A stretch of DNA of 64,000 bases from Paramacrobiotus metropolitanus (taxonomy: Eukaryota > Tardigrada > Eutardigrada > Parachela > Macrobiotidae), in contig NW_026570276.1 in assembly GCF_019649055.1 (NCBI RefSeq), forward strand, positions 558,001 through 622,000. Reading direction: 5' to 3'. The notes under the pieces were generated by a model. It did no database searches, was not told where the DNA came from, and saw only the letters and a program-made list of their open reading frames with translations. The position numbers were made by a program, and so were the translations under genes. The number at the start of each line of letters is the position of its first letter. Position 1 is the stretch's first letter. Of the stretch, positions 60,901 through 64,000 are shown one piece after another.

Positions 60901-61841
60901 TTGCATTCATAAATAAAATTGTATTTTTAATATTATTTATTTCACGTGTAAAATCTACCGGCGAATATAGATCTAAAAATGCCTGGTTTCTTTATTTTCT
61001 CGCTTAAAAACCACAAATAAATTTCGAATTAAAAACGTATTTCTTATTTACTGTACGATATAAGAAATACTAACAGATTTCAAAATACTTTTTCACCGTA
61101 TAAAGACTACTGGTGAATGTATCCCTACTAAGACTCTACACCATCGTAAAACTACAGATAAATTAATGTCAAATTTATAAGCGTATTGCGGATTTTATTT
61201 TACTAAATAAAGGAGAAATCATAATTTTCATGACATAAAGACACAAGGAAAATAAAGACAAAACGCAAAACGGGATTTTTAATTATTTCATAAATCATAC
61301 AAATCAAAACTATTGGCAAAGGTAGAAAAGCAAATAATTCCCAAACAAATACAAATTAGCTGCTGATCAACATGAAACACAGTGTTCCAGTGTTCCATCA
61401 TAAATTTTCCTTACGCTGCCGCACATATTCCTGCTCCAGCTTGCTGGCGCGCGCCTTGATATCCTTCTGCTCGGGCGCTGGTACACGGTGCAGGATCTGC
61501 TGGCGGAACTGCTGCGCATCCTGTCGGATATTCCGCGCATCAAACTCTAGACACCAAACCACAATGCAGGCAGGATACTGTAGGCCAAAAGCAGGGGAAT
61601 TCTACGCACTCATTAAGACCCGGTTGATGGCCAGGTTGAGATCCACTGGCAGGTCCACCATGCCCGTCCGCAGCATGCCCGGATGGCGTTTCTGGCGAGC
61701 CAGTCGTTCGCGGGACTCCTCCGACAGCTGCCACTCCGCACGGGGATCATGCTGCGGGGGAGCGCAGCGGGCGGCCAGCGTGGAGAAGCCGGGAACGCGC
61801 TGCCGCAAGCAGCAACCGCCCCGCGGGAACGGACGCAGCAT
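57903..61841 (-). CDS. METTL17: METTL17, mitochondrial ribosome assembly factor (Rsm22 family)
   Basis: A methyltransferase-fold protein of the mitochondrial matrix that binds the assembling small ribosomal subunit and is needed for mitochondrial translation. Exons from the 5' end are 61841-61610 (or from an in-frame ATG at 61862), 61546-61415, 60732-60290, 59596-59343 and 58433-57903, with consistent phases, about 530 residues. The N-terminus MLRPFPRGGCCLRQR looks like a mitochondrial presequence, and HPGMLRTGMVDLP follows. Exon 3 has LPTRRSRLTDSER, YTPYRAALYLATR and the SAM-fold motif FDYGSGVGTVAMAAN, then KKAYFRQFLPGKHD. Exon 4 has SAFTLMDLG, LWRKT, FFILVEQGNTLGYRTIMEAR. Exon 5 has CPHSQECP, VVCRFP and WPRVVQPLKKRHHHVICRMC, giving cysteines placed like the Fe-S ligands of this family. 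It ends in an acidic tail longer than in the human protein. One T is missing from a T-run near 59498; seven Ts instead of six join the frame and satisfy the phases. Confidence 0.88.
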
Positions 61842-62973
61842 GCTCTGCCAAAGAATTTCCATTACAGCATTCGTCGCCAGATTAACGTCGATCGTCTTTG
61901 CAGAAAAATACAACCGATGTGGAGTGGAAATTTTTAGATTCATACCAGAATAATCGCATCCATCGGCCAGCACGGAATTTATCCCTTTACTGGCTTTGCA
62001 AGGGAAATTTATGGACCGAAACGAGACGACGCTTCACGTGTAGAACTCAGCAAATATAATCATCTAAGGGAATTATAGAAAACTTTAAGAGCCATGTATT
62101 TTCCATAATTATACAGACATGTAAATTATACCACCAACAGAAAAATAAAGCACCCAGGTTACTCGAAAAATAAATCGCAGTTTCGGAAACATCAGTCTAA
62201 CAATAAAAGTGAAACTCAGAAACTGGAAAGCGATTTTGACTGATTGCTGCTTGCGCGGTATTTCAGTGCTTCCGGTGCGGGAACGCCGTTTGATACATGC
62301 AGCTTGCGACTCGCAGCGTCTGCGCCAGTCATTCGTTGCTTAAGCCTGCTCTGTTGTCCACCGCCCTTGGCGTCCGTGCACAATATCGGCTACGTATGCA
62401 TAGACTGGCTGATTTGTCGTTAAAGTTAAATCGACGGCTCAGTTAAATTCATTTGCCCGTTGCTAAAACTGAAAAGAAAAACTACTTTAGGAGCGAGAAG
62501 AATAAAAATAATTACGAGAGCAACTCAACTACATGAAAATCATTATCGCTTACAAACTACTTTGTACAAAAATTAATGATTAACGACATCGACGCGATCG
62601 CGACGACGGCTGCTTAATTTAATTATACAGGCCGGTGTCAAAATTATTATTACAATAATTCATAGACTATTTTGCATTAATGGCTGTCAGTCGAATAAAT
62701 AGCATGAAATCATCGGTAATTATTGCTATAATTAACCCGGCCAATAGCAGATTACATGTGCCTGATTGCGGAGAATTCTCGACTGGAAATCCCCGCGAGG
62801 CAGCTGCAGCGCGAGCGCTTTTCGCCCGGAGGATGCAGCAACATTTCCACTGTAGTGAAGTTTCACAGCACGCTGCGCTGTACATGTAAACGGGAAAAAT
62901 TCAAGGCCTACTGTAGTAAACTGGTTCGTACCTGTTTAATTATCACGCGAAACCCCGATTTATGTAAATATCG
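61842..62973. promoter_or_regulatory. Divergent intergenic region of METTL17 and the LRR gene
   Basis: About 1.1 kb separates the two divergent start codons, so both promoters must lie here. No TATA box or repeat stands out. Short frames at 62667-62977 overlap on both strands and are unsupported. Confidence 0.45.
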
Positions 62974-63433
62974 ATGACATGCGCGAAGACAGCAATAAAA
63001 ATGCCCATTCCGCTGCTCCAACGGAACCACCTACGGTCCTGCCTAATTTTATTTTCTTTCTTAATATTCGGTTTACTAAAGGCCGATTGCCCGTCGATGC
63101 CGACGGATGCCTGTTATCTGGACTGCTCCCAGAATATGACCTACCGCGTGGTCTGCGAAGATGTCACCGGGAACGGGTTGCATAACAATCTGGCGCTCTT
63201 TGCGGGACTGAACGCCAGCTTTGAGCTGTACATCTGGAATTCGCCGAGTATTGATCTGCTGGGCGGGAATATCTTCTCCGATGTGGAGAAGCTGATCACC
63301 GGACTGCATCTGCAGAATGTGGTGAATTTGTACATGTTCCCGGAAGTGTCGGAACTGGTGCTGCTGCGGGAGCTGGTCATACAGAATGCACCCAAACTCA
63401 AGTATTTGCCTATGGATTTGATGCCTATGAGCG
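62974..63433 (+). CDS. Secreted or membrane leucine-rich-repeat protein, first exon only (partial)
   Basis: The frame opens at ATG 62974, with a second ATG at 63001 that fits a signal peptide better (CLILFSFLIFGLLKA is hydrophobic and followed by a Cys-rich start, DCPSMPTDACYLDC, like an LRR N-terminal cap). Then come NMTYRVVCEDVTG, a glycosylation site NAS, and leucine-rich repeats such as LITGLHLQNVVNL and LVLLRELVIQNAPKLKYLP. The exon ends at 63433 before GTAAAAC in phase 1. The open frame continues beyond this but loses the repeat pattern, so it is read as intron. The rest of the protein, and whether it has a membrane anchor, lies outside the window or was not found. Confidence 0.7.
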
Positions 63434-64000
63434 GTAAAACAAACACTAGTACGAGTACTTGCACAGAGTGTCAACATTATGAACACAAAATAACGATACT
63501 TGTACAAAACCAGTTTAACTTCCGATGCAAGTCTAATGTACGTATAATGTATGCACGGACAATATCTGTACTCCGTATTATTGTTATATCTGCAAACGAA
63601 TAAGTATTTTTTTGTCGTAAAAAAGAAATTTCCGACCACCGTGCATATGCGCGGAAGTGCAGCACGTATTTTGGAACGAAGTGTATACTGTAAATTACCG
63701 CAGCTGTTAATTGTAAAGTGCTGAAAAGCTTATCAGAATACTTTGAGTGTTCATAGCCTATACTGCAGTATAATTCAATGTGTAATACTTTCCCAAAGTA
63801 TTTTCAAAATTTTTTTCCGCGGTTTATTTGTACTGCGTTTTATTGTCAGCAATAACAAATGCTATATAAAACAACTTTAATCACATAAGTTTATTTATGT
63901 CATCAGTTCTTGTTTTCGCTGAATTAAGAACAAGCGCATAAAAGGGCATCCTAAATTGTGGTCATTTTCGTAATAAGTTTAATTACAGTAGTTTTGTAAA
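63434..64000. other. Probable first intron of the LRR gene
   Basis: AT-rich sequence with no exon recognised to the window end. The weak donor GTAAAAC at its start and the loss of leucine periodicity support an intron, but the next exon is not visible. Confidence 0.45.

Noticed and set aside
1-64000. tRNA, rRNA, CRISPR, or retroviral/LTR and Polinton elements
   Set aside because: No tRNA-like T-loop in a cloverleaf context, no rRNA, no spaced repeats of CRISPR type, and no reverse transcriptase, integrase or capsid motif was found in the frames examined.

Overview
This window is animal nuclear DNA. Its genes are split by GT-AG introns and encode animal families: rhodopsin-like GPCRs, an SLC5 sodium/solute cotransporter, the mitochondrial factor METTL17 and a secreted leucine-rich protein. 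Intergenic DNA is AT-rich and full of short DNA transposons. A lineage-specific GPCR array beside compact genes suits a small invertebrate. A tardigrade-like ecdysozoan is my guess, but nothing here proves it.

Left part (1-39 kb): a tandem family of rhodopsin-like receptors, all now reading on the + strand. GPCR-1 (1238-3446) and GPCR-3 (29877-32439) look intact, with identical exon lengths (329, 120, 256 and 504 nt) and 402 residues each. GPCR-2 (11959-14790) is complete except for one missing base. GPCR-4 (34326-37235) is a pseudogene carrying a mariner-type insertion inside its TM7 codons. A fifth relic is a 30-codon scrap at 39019-39108. A short conserved block lies upstream of both GPCR-1 and GPCR-3, so the duplicated unit is larger than the receptor.

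The receptors are embedded in DNA transposons. Two 2.3-2.4 kb copies of one terminal-inverted-repeat element (4428-6754 and 15140-17539) face each other around GPCR-2. Their 8-bp target duplications are swapped between the copies. That is the signature of an inversion of the 8.4 kb between them, or of an assembly flip. Also present are a broken mariner-type transposon (20524-21817), a hAT-type MITE with an exact 8-bp target duplication (9529-9983), two elements flanked by TTAA, and at least six foldback elements with long inverted arms.

Middle (39.5-42 kb): 21 nearly identical 90-91 bp satellite units, then a MITE.

Right part (44-64 kb): ordinary host genes. A 14-exon SLC5-family (SGLT-like) cotransporter runs on the minus strand (56037 to 43978). 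METTL17, with 5 exons, lies upstream of it on the same strand (61841 to 57903). Divergent from METTL17 is the first exon of a secreted leucine-rich-repeat protein (62974-63433), which continues beyond its first donor site. Single missing bases break the frame of GPCR-2, the SLC5 gene and METTL17, each inside otherwise conserved exons. This pattern suggests consensus errors in a draft assembly rather than three decayed genes.
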